From Setoptus koraiensis (taxonomy: Eukaryota > Arthropoda): 64,000 nt of DNA. Both the position numbers and the translations under genes were made by a program. The notes beneath the pieces are model-generated. The model saw nothing but the letters and a program-made list of their open reading frames with translations, did not search any database and was not told the DNA's origin. How positions within the stretch are numbered: the first letter of the stretch is position 1; every line of letters begins with the position of its first letter. Below are positions 1-11,307 of this stretch, piece after piece. The stretch covers positions 11,470,001-11,534,000 of the forward strand of contig CM106586.1 of NCBI GenBank assembly GCA_048013815.1, written 5' to 3'.

Positions 1-466
1 AAAAGTATTGTGCACTCACGATGCACCCAACTGCGTTCCTGGGAGATAACAGGAAACAGCGAGGGAGAGCGCTCCCGCGACATGGGAGACCACATGTGTG
101 TGTGTGTGTGTGTGTGCGTGAAGACGATCGCGGCCTTTGTTGTTGTTGTTGTGCTGCAGTATGATTATTGTCCAGCAACAACAATCATACTGCTGGCTGG
201 TCTTGCGGCTGAAATACGCACTTTTATATATTATCAACAAATTGCATCTAGCCGCAGAAAAAAAAAACCAGGAATGTCGAGATTATGACTCACACCAACA
301 AATTGTCACCACCAACTAGTAGCCTTATTATCACGCTAGACTCACCAGAAACAGAAATTGCCATTTATTCAGTGTTACTATTACATTCTCATCTTCATTA
401 CAGCTACAAATAGACGACAAACAGCCGTTGCATCTAAGAGAAAATTATCCTCCAGCTCCCACTGTC
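1..466. other. 5' flank of the Smad gene, non-coding
   Basis: No supported gene is seen. There is a (TG)n tract at about 95-116. A splice-acceptor-like pyrimidine stretch ending in ACAG near 400 could close a 5' UTR intron of the downstream Smad gene, but no donor can be fixed, so it is not annotated as an intron. Confidence 0.5.
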
Positions 467-1876
467 ATGGCTATTTCATCACAGAAGCGTCTGTCCTACG
501 AAAGGAAACTGGTTGCTCTGAGGAAAGGCCCCATCAACGATCATCAATTGACTATTTGGTGCGAAAAAGCCGTCAAGAGTGTGGTGAGAATATTGGGCAA
601 CAAGGTTAGCCAATTGAAACTTTTGGAGAGTTGCATCAATCTAAAGGATCCCCAAACGGACTGTGTACTCGTTCCAAAGCTGTTCAATTGTAGATTGAGA
701 ATATCGCATAGACGCGGCATGGCCAATGTGGTCTATTGTCGCCTGTGGCGCTGGCCCGACATACAGTCGCACCATCAAATTGAGTCCAGTTCCACCTGCA
801 AGAACCCGTTTGATCCTAGAACGTCCACTAGTATTTGTATAAACCCTTATCACTATGAGCGCATTCAAAAGACACAACATGTTACATTCAAGTCTCTAAT
901 ACCGCCCGATATTTCAACATCTAACGAGGATTATGACCAATCGTCGGCGTCGCCACAACAGCAACAGTGCCAACTGTTCAAGATGGCCACTTGTGCCTCT
1001 CAACTACAAGCAAAAAGATCCAGCTCCTCAGATAAAACAAGCCCACTGCCATCTGTTTCGGGCCTTGGTAATCAACATCAACATGCCAACACTGCCAACA
1101 CTCCAAGCACTCCTGCAAAACATCAGCTGGGCATAGCAAGCCTATATGACACAAACGAGGATCCTTACGCAATACCTAATCAAAATAGTCAAAATTGTCT
1201 ATCTCATTGTGCTGAGATGGAGGAAGAAGAAGAGTCGGGATGTCAACTTTTCATTGATGTACTAAGCCAGCCTGTGTATTGTGGCGGCAAGCCATTCTAT
1301 TTTGTCGATAGTAAATATTGGTGCTATATACTATATTATGAATATTCCCATAGGGTAGGCGAAAAATTTCAAACTAGATCACCCTCACTCGTTATAGATG
1401 GACACACCGGCTCGCCAAGCTCAAAAAGATTCTGTTTGGGATCGTTCGCAAATCCAAGCCGCAAAGAAGGCGTTAGCAAGGTAATAGGTCTCATAGGCAA
1501 AGGAGTCAGGTTGAATTATGTCAACGGTGATGTTTACGCCGAATGTTTGGGTGGCTCAAGTGTGTTTGTGCAAAGTTGCAATTGTAACAGACGTTACAGA
1601 TGGCATTCAGCTACTGTCATCAAGATTGAAACTGGAAATCATTTGAAAATTTTCAACACTAGAGATTTCGCACAATTAATGGCCAAAAGCATTGCTCATG
1701 GTTATGACGCAGTTCAATGGTTGTCCAAAATGTGTACAATAAGACTCAGTTTTGTTAAAGGCTGGGGTCAAGAGTACAAGAGAACCACCATATTCTCAAC
1801 ACCTTGCTGGATTGAGATTCAATTGAATGGGCCGCTCGAATGGCTAAATAAAGTACTAAGTCAAATGAGGTGCTAG
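467..1876 (+). CDS. Divergent Smad2/3-like protein lacking the SSxS tail
   Basis: A 469-residue, single-exon Smad, a TGF-beta/activin-pathway transcription factor. The MH1 domain (about residues 10-132) keeps the four zinc ligands, C66, C111, C124 and H129, and the DNA-binding hairpin (LRISHRRG). The WCEKAVKS stretch resembles Smad3 more than Smad1. The linker (about 135-280) is Q/S-rich, with an acidic EMEEEEE run and no PPxY Smurf-binding motif. The MH2 domain (about 284-469) includes the L3 loop KGWGQEYKRTT, whose K and T match the activin/TGF-beta class rather than the H/D of BMP Smads. The protein ends LSQMRC, where receptor-regulated Smads continue about ten residues to SSxS. The basic KKLKK import motif of Smad3 reads RILGN here. 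The ATG at 467 is chosen because upstream in-frame codons are not ATG. An AATAAA lies at 2099-2104. A divergent paralogue is likelier than the only Smad2/3 of the animal. Confidence 0.9.
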   Translation: MAISSQKRLSYERKLVALRKGPINDHQLTIWCEKAVKSVVRILGNKVSQLKLLESCINLKDPQTDCVLVPKLFNCRLRISHRRGMANVVYCRLWRWPDIQSHHQIESSSTCKNPFDPRTSTSICINPYHYERIQKTQHVTFKSLIPPDISTSNEDYDQSSASPQQQQCQLFKMATCASQLQAKRSSSSDKTSPLPSVSGLGNQHQHANTANTPSTPAKHQLGIASLYDTNEDPYAIPNQNSQNCLSHCAEMEEEEESGCQLFIDVLSQPVYCGGKPFYFVDSKYWCYILYYEYSHRVGEKFQTRSPSLVIDGHTGSPSSKRFCLGSFANPSRKEGVSKVIGLIGKGVRLNYVNGDVYAECLGGSSVFVQSCNCNRRYRWHSATVIKIETGNHLKIFNTRDFAQLMAKSIAHGYDAVQWLSKMCTIRLSFVKGWGQEYKRTTIFSTPCWIEIQLNGPLEWLNKVLSQMRC

Positions 1877-2577
1877 CTGTGATTGGAGGAGATTTTTTCC
1901 CTCTTCTCTACCGCAGCGGATGTCATGGCGCAAGTCGCAAGAGATATCTGCATAGTTTTAATCTGTTGCTGATATCGATTTATTTATTATAATCGCATTT
2001 CTTTGTCATACTCATAAAAAAGAAAAGAATCCCCTCGATGATTGCATCTTGGACCATGTCCTTCTCCTGTAGCGTGTCAGTAATTATAAAATCATTCAAA
2101 TAAAAGTAGACAGATTGTTAGTGCAATAATGACAATTGCGACGTCTAACGAACAAAAAACTCAAGCAACAATAGTGGTCATGCTATGAATGCTCGCAAGT
2201 TGTGCCGGTCTGAATGATAAATTGTGATTGCTCTATCAGCAATCATCGGGCAGGCTTGAAGGAATTTCGGAATGCCATATGGAGTAATGCCGATTTTTTT
2301 TTGTTGCCATGAGTTCTGGCCTCTATCTGTGCGTAGCTTCGGATTGAATGAAATCGATGGAAAGATAGCATTCTTATTATTTTTAACCATTCTATCTTCT
2401 ATTTTTGGATCGATATCTAAGTGTCTGCGATGTTTCACATACGAGACATGATCGCATGCATTCTCATCTACGAATAGAATTTTGCGAAGGCAACGCGTTC
2501 GAAAATCTGTCTAAGATAAGCGAGTAGTTTTCATTGAAATTTTTCAGCTAATCAGTGTTCAAAATACCAGCTTAGAT
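1877..2577. other. Spacer with sequence repeated downstream
   Basis: Holds the Smad 3' UTR (AATAAA at 2099-2104) and the upstream region of the secreted orphan gene. Stretches near 2118-2180 and 2460-2577 recur almost unchanged near 5092-5160 and 4254-4367. The duplication that made the second gene copy therefore included flanking DNA. No coding sequence is supported. Confidence 0.6.
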
Positions 2578-3876
2578 ATGATGAATAGACTTCTATCAAT
2601 GAGCTTGATTTCAAGCTTGTTTATTATATATTTTCAATTCTCACCCGCGCACTCTACCTGTTTTAGAGGTAATTGTTCTCCTGAAGAAGAAGAATGTGTA
2701 GAAAGTTTCAATCAAGTGACGAAACTAAGCCATTTGAAAGTATTTTTGAGTAAACTGGAAATCGGACTCGATAATGGATATTTCACTTCAACAGATGTCC
2801 GTAACTGTCTCGATTCAAAGAATATCGAAAGAAAGACCGTAAGTGGATTCCTATCATTAATCAAGGAGGCAGAAGAAAACAGAATCTGTTACCCCGAAAA
2901 TGTCGAGAACCTAGTTTCTCTGCAGCCATATCTTTCACAGATAAACAAGGAAAAAGGAAAACCGCGCCTCGCTCCATGGTGGGATAAGTTTGTTCGACAA
3001 ACAATTATAAAGTGCAAAAGCTCTCTCATGCAGAAATTGGATCCGATGAGGCCAGATGGACTTTTTTTCAAAGGTATTGTAAATTTAGCTGCAAATTTCC
3101 GTTGGCGGCACACACTTAATTTCATCAGGGAAGAATATTTTGAGATATCTGACGAATATCTTGCTGGAGAAGATTTCAAAGGAGCAGATTATGTTGATAG
3201 GACATCCGGGAGAATTAATGAACTATTGGATGTTGAATTATCAGAGTTTGATAATGTGAATTCGAGAAAATCCAAGCAACCAAAGTTCGATATTGAAATG
3301 AGTCGAAATGAATTTAGCCGAGTTGTTGAGATGTTCAGAGAGTGCAATTATGTCAAGTCCTACAGAGATTTCCTGTTCTACCCTGTTTTAGAACTGTCAC
3401 AATTAGGATACGATGACAGTGCTCTAAAATTAGATGATAAGATAGCTAGTTCTAGATATATACATATTTGGCTTGTGTCAATCAAAACGTGCATGCTACT
3501 GGATCATGTTAAGGTCTTGAAATTGACAGATACAATGGTGCGATTCAAGGCTGGTCTGGTTTGGGTACAAGACAATATGGATGAGCTAGGTTCAGATTTG
3601 CTTTCAACAGGAGGAGCAATAGAATATTCGCAAGCGAGGAAGTTTCTGGTGCATCCATCAGAGTTGGACGGTTTCAGAGAATTCGATGATGAACTTATAG
3701 AGAAAATCTCGCCACCAAGCAAAGATTATATTAAGTTGATGAGAAATAATGACAGATTGTCAACTGTACGCAAAAACATCAAGACCGCGGTGCATTCTAC
3801 GAGGTTCTTGAAATTGATAGCCGAATATATCAAAACAACCGATGCATTTGGAACTTCAAAGTATAACATGTGGTAA
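2578..3876 (+). CDS. Secreted orphan protein, copy 1 (intact)
   Basis: A 432-residue protein of no family I recognise. The first 26 residues form a clear signal peptide: a basic start, then a hydrophobic core ending PAHS. The mature chain begins with a Cys cluster (TCFRGNCSPEEEEC) and has a few scattered cysteines later. It is otherwise hydrophilic and rich in K, E, L and S, with no transmembrane segment and no obvious repeat. It looks like a secreted, mostly helical protein. An AATAAA lies 16 bp after the stop (3892-3897). A tandem, decayed copy lies 0.5 kb downstream, which suggests a lineage-specific, recently amplifying gene. Function is unknown; a secreted effector or salivary-type protein is only a guess from the signal peptide and the duplication. 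Confidence 0.75.
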   Translation: MMNRLLSMSLISSLFIIYFQFSPAHSTCFRGNCSPEEEECVESFNQVTKLSHLKVFLSKLEIGLDNGYFTSTDVRNCLDSKNIERKTVSGFLSLIKEAEENRICYPENVENLVSLQPYLSQINKEKGKPRLAPWWDKFVRQTIIKCKSSLMQKLDPMRPDGLFFKGIVNLAANFRWRHTLNFIREEYFEISDEYLAGEDFKGADYVDRTSGRINELLDVELSEFDNVNSRKSKQPKFDIEMSRNEFSRVVEMFRECNYVKSYRDFLFYPVLELSQLGYDDSALKLDDKIASSRYIHIWLVSIKTCMLLDHVKVLKLTDTMVRFKAGLVWVQDNMDELGSDLLSTGGAIEYSQARKFLVHPSELDGFREFDDELIEKISPPSKDYIKLMRNNDRLSTVRKNIKTAVHSTRFLKLIAEYIKTTDAFGTSKYNMW

Positions 3877-4367
3877 AACTTTTTCCTGTGTAATAAACAA
3901 CAAACCGAGTAACTTTGTTGATTCGCTCTTATGTTATCGTTGTTATGCAACTAACAATCGTCCAACGATATCGACAATTCCTGTTCAATCAAACCTTTGT
4001 GATCGCCACACCAGCAATCATCGGGAGACATTGGAGGAACTATAGAATGCCATCTGGGGTCATCCCAATTTTTTCTTTATTGCTATGAGTTCTGGCTTCG
4101 AATGGTGTTTAACTTCAAATCGATTGACTGATGTTCATTGGAAATGTGCAAAAGATAGCATTCATATTACTCTCAACCATTCTATCTTCTATTTTTGGAT
4201 CGAAACCTGAATCTCCGGAATGTCTAACATACGAGACATGATGATAAGCATCGTCATTTACGGATAGAATTTTGCGAAGGCAACGCGTTCGAAAATCTGT
4301 CTAAGATAAGCGAGTAGTTTTCATTGAAATTTTTCAACTAATTAGTGTTCAAGATACCAGCTTAAAT

Positions 4368-4792
4368 ATGATGAATAGACTTCGATCAATGAGCTTAATT
4401 TCAAGCTTAGTTATTATATATTTTCAATTCTCACGCGCGCACTCCACCTGTTTCAGAGGTAAATGTTCTCCAGAAGGAAAAGAATGTGTAGAAAGTTTCA
4501 ATCAAGTGACGGAACTAAACCAGCTGAAAAAATTTTTGAATGAACTGGAAATCCATCAGAGTTGGACGGTTTCAGAGAATTCGATAATGAACTTATAGAG
4601 AAAATCTCGCCACCAAGCAAAGAAGATAACAGGTTGATGAGAGATAATGACACATTTTCATTATCTCTCCCATTGTCAACTGTTCGCAAAAACATCAAGA
4701 CCGCAGTGCATTCTACGAGGTTCTTGAAATCGATAGCCGAATATATCAAAAAAACCGATGCATTTGGAACTTCAAAGTATAACATGTGGTAA
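4368..4792 (+). pseudogene. Truncated tandem copy of the secreted orphan gene
   Basis: The 5' part (4368-4556) matches copy 1 from its ATG through the signal peptide and Cys cluster. The sequence then jumps to the 3' part of copy 1. The material equivalent to 2764-3655 (892 bp) is missing, and the junction sits on a shared ATC trinucleotide, a typical microhomology deletion. Since 892 is not a multiple of three, the start-frame product terminates at 4598 and the conserved 3' portion (4562-4792) is read in another frame. About 19 extra bases lie near 4650. The 5' leader and the AATAAA (4808-4813) are still nearly identical to copy 1, so the event is recent. A short secreted peptide of about 76 residues could in principle still be made. 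Confidence 0.85.
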
Positions 4793-6177
4793 AACTGTTT
4801 CCTGTGTAATAAACAACAAACCGAGTTACTTCATTAGTTGGCTCTTATGTTATCGTTGTTATGCAACTGACAATCGTCCAACGATATCGACATATCTCTA
4901 TTGTCGGCTATGGTTAGTTGCTAAACATAGTAGGAAAGAGCATTAAAAGAGCTGTGATTGTCCTTGACCGCCCTTCTCGATATGTTGATGAAATTGGTTT
5001 ATTTATTATATTTTATTTCTTGTGACATTCAGAACGGATGAAGACTGACTCTATCCACACCCCAGCTTTGAGATACAAATGGACGCACATTGTTAGTGCA
5101 ATAATGACAATCACGACGTCTAGTGAACAGTTCGAGCAACAATAGGTGTCATATAATATGACTCATATCAACGTCTACAAGTGGTGATCCATATGATTCG
5201 TTGTTTTCCCATAACACCATTATTATTGTTTGTTTCTTCACTTCTGATACACAATGAACAGCCAGTCTTGTGATGACATGGCAGTTACTTTGGATGGTTG
5301 CTTGCTATATTTCTATATAATAGAAATTATTGATTATTTTTTATTTATATATAAAATATACTTCGGATACACTAATATACTAATATAACAACAACAATAT
5401 AAAATCTATCTGCACTTTGTGCCACTGATTCAATGTCTATGACATAGAGAGTGGCATACTATCAAAGCTCGTCAACATTGATATACATTGCCAATTCATT
5501 TGCCTACACAAAGTATCTTCACACCAGCTAATTTAAATTATCATCATATAGAAACTCATTGTATCTCGCAAATTAGCCCTGCTTCTCAGCTAATCCACAC
5601 AACCAAAGAAAGAGAGCATCAACCACACATTGGCCCAGCATGATTGATGGCAATTGACGCAAATGAGCTAAAAATTTAGTTTTGGCTTCAAACGCATCAT
5701 GCAACATATGCTTACGCTAATAAGGAGACCAGCTAAACTAAAAGAAGCACTACCATCACTACATCGTTTGGCTCAGCTTCAACTGAAATAGTATTACTCG
5801 ATTCCTCGAAGGCCTCTTACAATCATTTCAAGTGAATATATTATACGTTGATATTAGACAGTCTACTAGAGTAGCATAGATAGATAGAACTGCATATGCG
5901 CCACAGGGACTGAGTTTATTATCTATCTTATATATTCTCTATCCACTTGTACCACACCTCGTCACGCCGTCATCATTTGAAATAGTAACAAAAAGGCACA
6001 GACCTACTACACAAATGTTACTGATTCTGACTATCAAACTAACTAGGATCTAATTGAATAGGAACTGAAAAACGATCGAACCTGAACTTATGTACAATCT
6101 TTTACCATTAATAATTTATTAGATATCAATAACCGAAAAACTAGCCGAGGCAAAGAAAACAATAAAAAGCTAGAACA
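4793..6177. other. AT-rich intergenic region
   Basis: No gene is seen. The left end continues the duplicated flank (similar to 1876-2160). The rest is AT-rich, with short A/T runs near 5330-5400, and should hold the promoter and 5' UTR of the WDR1 gene. Confidence 0.5.
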
Positions 6178-8122
6178 ATGTGCACAAATGGTGAGTAAAT
6201 TTTCTTCAGTATTTCGACATGAACATAAGAAGAATTAGTAACTCACACCTCAAATTGTTTCCATCTTTCAACACTCCTACACAGTGAACACATTCGCCTG
6301 TTTACCTAGAACGACCAGAGGTACTCCACTCGTTTTGGGAGGCGATCCCAAAGGGAAAAATTTTCTCTACCCCAATGGAAACAGCATAGTCATTAGGAAC
6401 ATTGAGAATCCTAGCATATGCGATATTTACACTGAGCATTCAACCCTCACTACTGTAGCTAAATACTCACCCTCAGGATTTTACATAGCTTCAGCGGATC
6501 AACATGGAAAGGTGCGCATATGGGACACTACTCAGAAGGAACATATATTAAAAAATGAATTTCAACCATTTGCTGGCACTATCAAAGATCTGGCCTGGTC
6601 AGCGGACAGTCAGAGAATAGTGGCCGTTGGTGAGGGTAGAGAGAGATTTGGCCATGTGTTCGCCATGGAAACAGGAACATCAATTGGTGAGATTGCTGGA
6701 CATAGTAAACCAATCAATTCTTGTGACTTCAAGCCGACTCGTCCATTTAGAGTTATAACTGGATCAGAGGATACATTTGTGGGTATATATGAAGGGCCTC
6801 CTTTCAAATTTAAATCACAAATACAAGATCATATTCGTTTTGTCCAAGCCGTCCGTTTCTCTCCCAACGGTGAACTATTTGCTTCTGCCGGTTTCGATGG
6901 AAAACTGTTCATCTATAACTCTACCGATTATAGCAAAGTGGCAGAATTCGGCGCCCCAGCTCACAAAGGCGGTATATATGCTTTATACTGGTCACCAGAT
7001 AGTAAACAGCTTTTGAGTGCATCAGGTGATAAAACTTGCAAAATATGGGACGCCACGACTCAAGCAATGGTTACCGAGTTCACTCTTGGTAATGACGTCC
7101 TGGATCAACAGGTCAGTTGTCTATGGCAAGAGCCCTATTTGCTTTCAGTATCTTTATCAGGATTCATCAACTACTTGGACAGAAACTCACCTAGCAAACC
7201 TATTCGTGTAGTTAAAGGGCACAACAAGTCGATAACGTCGTTTGCTGTTGCTTCGTGTGAGCCAAACAAAGGAGATGATGGTGACAAGACATTATTTAGT
7301 GGTAGTCATGACGGTTATATAACTCAGTGGACAGCACGAACTGGAGAACATGATCGTGTCGGAGGTGGAGAACATACAAATCAAGTTCAAGATATGGCAG
7401 TCTCGCAGGATGCCGTGTACACTTGTGCCTTAGATGATACCGTTAGAGCTATCGATTTAAAAACTAGACAATATTCTACCACTCAACCTCCTATTAAGTT
7501 GACCTCACAACCGAGAGGCTTAGCTGCGCTGGACAATCAAAAAACATTGGTTGTTGCACAAGTCAATAATATAGGTGTCTTTATAGATCAACAACAGAAA
7601 TCATCATTGCCCATTAAGTATGAGCCGAGCAGTGTAGACGTCCACTCATCGCATGTTCAAATAGCTGTTGGAGGCTCATCAGACAGTAAGGTTCATATTT
7701 ATTCGCTTGAAACTGGCAACTTTAATCTCAATCAGACACATGAATTGAGCCACCGAGGCGGTGTAACTGATGTCAAGTATTCTCCAGATGGAAAGTTTCT
7801 GGCAGCTTCCGATGCTAACCGTAAGATTGTGCTTTACCTAGCCAATGATAAATACAATTTGGCTCACGATATCGAATGGGGCTTCCACACAGCTAAAGTT
7901 AACTGTCTCTCTTGGGCACCTGACTCTAACCGTCTTGCTAGCGGTGGCTTGGACACAAATCTCATCATCTGGTACGCCGATAAGCCTTCCAAACACATTA
8001 TAATTAAGCATGCACACCCGCAAAGTCAGATAACCCGTGTTGCCTGGATTGATAATGAACTAGTTGTGTCTGCTGGTCAGGATGCCAACATAAAAACATG
8101 GAACGTCAAAGAGCAAGAATAA
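6178..8122 (+). CDS. WDR1: Actin-interacting protein 1 (WDR1/AIP1), WD40 protein
   Basis: Two exons, 6178-6190 and 6285-8122, are joined across a 94 bp intron (GTGAGT...ACAG). The first exon gives only MCTN plus one base. The product is 616 residues, close to the roughly 606 of animal WDR1. Family-diagnostic stretches include GGDPKGKNFLY, IRIWDTT-type blades (VRIWDTTQKEH), the EGPPFKFK segment and LLSASGDKTCKIWD. It should fold as the paired seven-bladed propellers of AIP1, which works with cofilin to disassemble and cap actin filaments in the cytoplasm. The AATAAA is at 8195-8200. The tiny coding first exon is a detail that automated prediction could miss. Confidence 0.97.
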
Positions 8123-10483
8123 GCCTGAATGTTTGTCCCGATGAAGTTTACACTTGATAAACTAGACAGAATCATTGGACCTTTTACTTAACTAAATAAA
8201 GTTAATGTCAACTTCTCAGGTGCACGATATATGATCTGCACTTGATAGGATCAAATATCCTAGTGTCACTAAACTACAACTATCGGCTTTCCAATGTCAC
8301 CGCATGCAAATTCAGGATTTTGCTACTACGCTCTGATATTTGCCATATTCTCTCATTTGACATAGATTGATTCCTTGCATACAGTGACATCAACGAAAAA
8401 AAAAGAAGCGTACGTTTTACTGGGAGAGTTTCCAAGATTTGCCCATTTCTGGAGAAGAGCAGTTTTTTTGCCTGACAAGTCTTGACGCACTAGCCTCGAT
8501 GAAACGGATTTCTAGAGCCCTCTGATAAAAATCAAGAGCGGGGTCTCCATGATTTTGTCGGCTTGACGTGAGAGTGTATTTGAGCCTCAAACTTGGAGGC
8601 AAGGTTGCACAAAGACAACCCAAACTACAGGTTGTGCGCCAGCCTTGTTCACTAATGCATGCAGGAGCCGACTTGTGCCTAGCTATAATTAGTGGCCTGT
8701 CCAGGCACAATCACAGCAACAATTGCAGAGATCTCAGTACTGAGCGGCACAATGTTGTGAATTGTTTATGGTCGGTCTTAGGAGGCAGTGCAGTCCTTTG
8801 TTTGATGCCAATTGTTTAACTTTGTTGCACGCCGAGCTAACTTTTGGGTGCATTGGGCTGCCAGATTACACAATCGACAGTGTCACGCCGTCTAGACAGA
8901 CGGCCAGGCGCCAAAAGGGGGGGGGGGCGGATTTCTGCTGGCTTGAGCACTTGGCTCGAAGAAATGCCACACCGGCGTGATGTTATGCAACTGAAAAGTG
9001 TGGAGCCGGTGCGCTTTGAAAGTGTCTCGTGTTTCACCAATGCAGCGTGATTTCTTACGTGATTTCAAGCACCTCGAGAGCGCCGACAGGTTCTCGCCGA
9101 ACACACACACACAGGCGCGACCGGAGAGTGGCGCGTTTTGCCGCTCCGGCAAAAACATGCATCAGAGCCGGGCCAAACGGGCTCGCGGAAAGCCCGGCAT
9201 GCTGTCGGGTGTGCATGTGCGGCCCGGGCACGGGTCCGCATGCACCGCCGGATCAATCTAGAAAAAGACGGGGCAATCAGCGGGCTCAATTTGGGCAATG
9301 CTGGCAAAGTGAGCGCGTTGGGGATTTGTCGCGCTTTGCGGCCAGCGAGCCTGTGGAGCGCGAGCGGGCAAACGGGGAAAACGCTTCCGGAGGCTCACAT
9401 TTGCCGGGTGAAATCACCGAAGGGGGTTGTTTGCGGGGCGAAAGCTTTCGCCCTGAGCATGTCGCAGTGCTTGCTTGCTTGCTATAGCTGCAACTGGCAA
9501 CTGGCAGACACGGTTGCTGCAGCGGGGGCAAAGCACACGTTGTGCGCCCCTTGTTTTCTTTTGTTTGGCTGGTGCGCTGTGTATGCGCACAAAATGTAAA
9601 ATGTATACACTTTAGTGAGGCGCGACGCATCGAATACTGCGTACTGCAATGGGTGGGCACATCAAACCAGCCACTTGCCGCTGCTGATGCTACGGTGCCT
9701 TGCACAAGCGTTGGGACGAAATGCGCGTCTAGTGCCGCCACAGCACACAATGTACAGGGACGGTTAATGTGCCCAGCACAGGGCGCATGCTTGCGCTGTG
9801 TCTGGCGTGCTTCACAACGCACAAACAGCGCCATTTTACCATCTGCGCGTGTGTGCCACGCAGAGCGTTGGATGGCTGCGGATTCGCTTTGCCCGTCCTC
9901 CCGACGCAGCACATATAACATCCAATTGGCAATCGCTACCATTGCCATACTGCCGCCAGTAGCATGAGCACTAGCGACTGTACCATCGGCTAGCGCACAC
10001 ACACACACACACTCACACTCGCTAAATAGACAAACACACGCACGCACTCTGTGGCGAAGTACAGTAAGGCGTGTAAAGGAGCAAGGTAGGGCGCGTACAG
10101 AATTGTGTGCGAGCGATAGTAGCAGAGCGAGCGGGGGTAGAGGGCTGTTTCGCGCAAAACAGCAGTTTTCAAGTGAAAATAAATGAAAATATAAATATAT
10201 TTTGTGCATTGCCATTGCAGCGTATAGAATAAAAACACAAAACAACATCATTATCCCACTAAAGGCTGACTGCTATTATTATTATCAATATTATTATTAT
10301 TACTATCAACAATATATATTATTATTGCAATTCAAAATTGGCATCACACACACACACGCATACACACGCACACACAGGGGGGATATTCTTTATCATTATT
10401 ATCATTATTATTATTATTATCATAATTATTATCACTATTATTACTATATAAATACAATTTATTATAAAAATATCTATATATGA
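8123..10483. other. 2.4 kb non-coding spacer with GC-rich core
   Basis: After the WDR1 3' UTR the sequence becomes GC- and CpG-rich at roughly 8880-9480, including an 11-G run at 8917-8927. It then turns to CA-type microsatellites (9995-10012) and to ATT/ACT trinucleotide stretches (10271-10470) just before the AP-4 start codon. Several open frames exist here, one of 321 codons on the minus strand, but they are low-complexity and resemble no family. Most likely a CpG-rich promoter/5' UTR region of the AP-4 gene. Confidence 0.5.
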
Positions 10484-10947
10484 ATGATGGACTCAATGGG
10501 AAACGATAAGCGTCTTAGACGCGAAATAGCCAATAGCAATGAGAGGCGCAGAATGCAAAGCATCAACGCTGGTTTCCAATCACTAAGAAGATTATTGCCC
10601 CACAATGATGGAGAAAAATTAAGCAAAGCGGCCATATTACAACATGCCGCCGAATTGATACAACAGATTGAACAGCAAAATCTACAATACAAACGTGTTA
10701 TCACCTCGATTAAAAATGGCACACCACCTTCAATTGCATTGGAGAGCATAGATGACTATCCAGCAAGCAAAAAGTTTAGGCCATCTACGTCACCTCTGCT
10801 TTCACATCAAACTAAAACAGAAGCTAACGTTACATCAGCTGTTAATCATACTGCTCCCAATACCGCTGTCATTCACACAACAGTTACTCAACAACAACAA
10901 CAACAACAACAGCAGCAACAACAGCAGCAACAACCTCAACAACAACA

Positions 10948-10982
<35 letters not shown>

Positions 10983-11287
10983 AGCAACATCAACAGCAGC
11001 AACAACAACAACAGCAACAACAACAGCAGCAGCTACAACAACTACAACAATTACAAACGACAGACCACTATTCTACAACACCTGCATCAGGACCCAGTAT
11101 CAAAACGGAAGAGGGCATATCGAGCCCCAAGAATGATAAACCCTCTGCCAAGGCGGCCATCGCATTACCGCTGGAGGTACCCTTTAACGCCGAGGCCACC
11201 GTTCAACAGCATCAGAATTTGGACACGATTTTTGAAGCTATAAAACACTTAGAAGGGGATAAATTTGGCAATGCGCTTACGGCATGA
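10484..11287 (+). CDS. TFAP4: bHLH transcription factor AP-4 (TFAP4/cropped)
   Basis: A 267-residue, single-exon protein. The basic region and first helix (about residues 8-40) contain RREIANSNERRRMQSINAGF, essentially invariant in AP-4, followed by the DGEKLSKAAILQ loop/helix-2 block and a short leucine-containing helix to about residue 65. It is expected to bind symmetric E-boxes as a homodimer in the nucleus. A long glutamine tract (about residues 136-190, bases 10890-11050) is encoded by mixed CAA/CAG with rare P, H and L interruptions, so it is less prone to slippage than pure CAG. The C-terminal half is otherwise unconserved, and the second leucine zipper of vertebrate AP-4 is not evident. 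The AATAAA is at 11308-11313. Confidence 0.95.
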
Positions 11288-11307
11288 TCAAATCTCTATA
11301 ACCTAAT

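Noticed and set aside
1869..2010. A cryptic 3' exon that would add SSxS to the Smad
   Set aside because: A pyrimidine tract plus CAG exists at 1897-1916, but none of the three frames after it encodes an SSxS terminus, and the donor GTGCTA is poor.
9286..10251. A 321-codon minus-strand frame
   Set aside because: Low-complexity, Cys- and Ala-rich translation over CA/TG microsatellites and a GC-rich patch; it resembles no family, and overlapping frames are equally open.
10752..11243. Poly-N/S and poly-L frames over the AP-4 glutamine tract
   Set aside because: Shadows of the CAA/CAG repeat in other frames.
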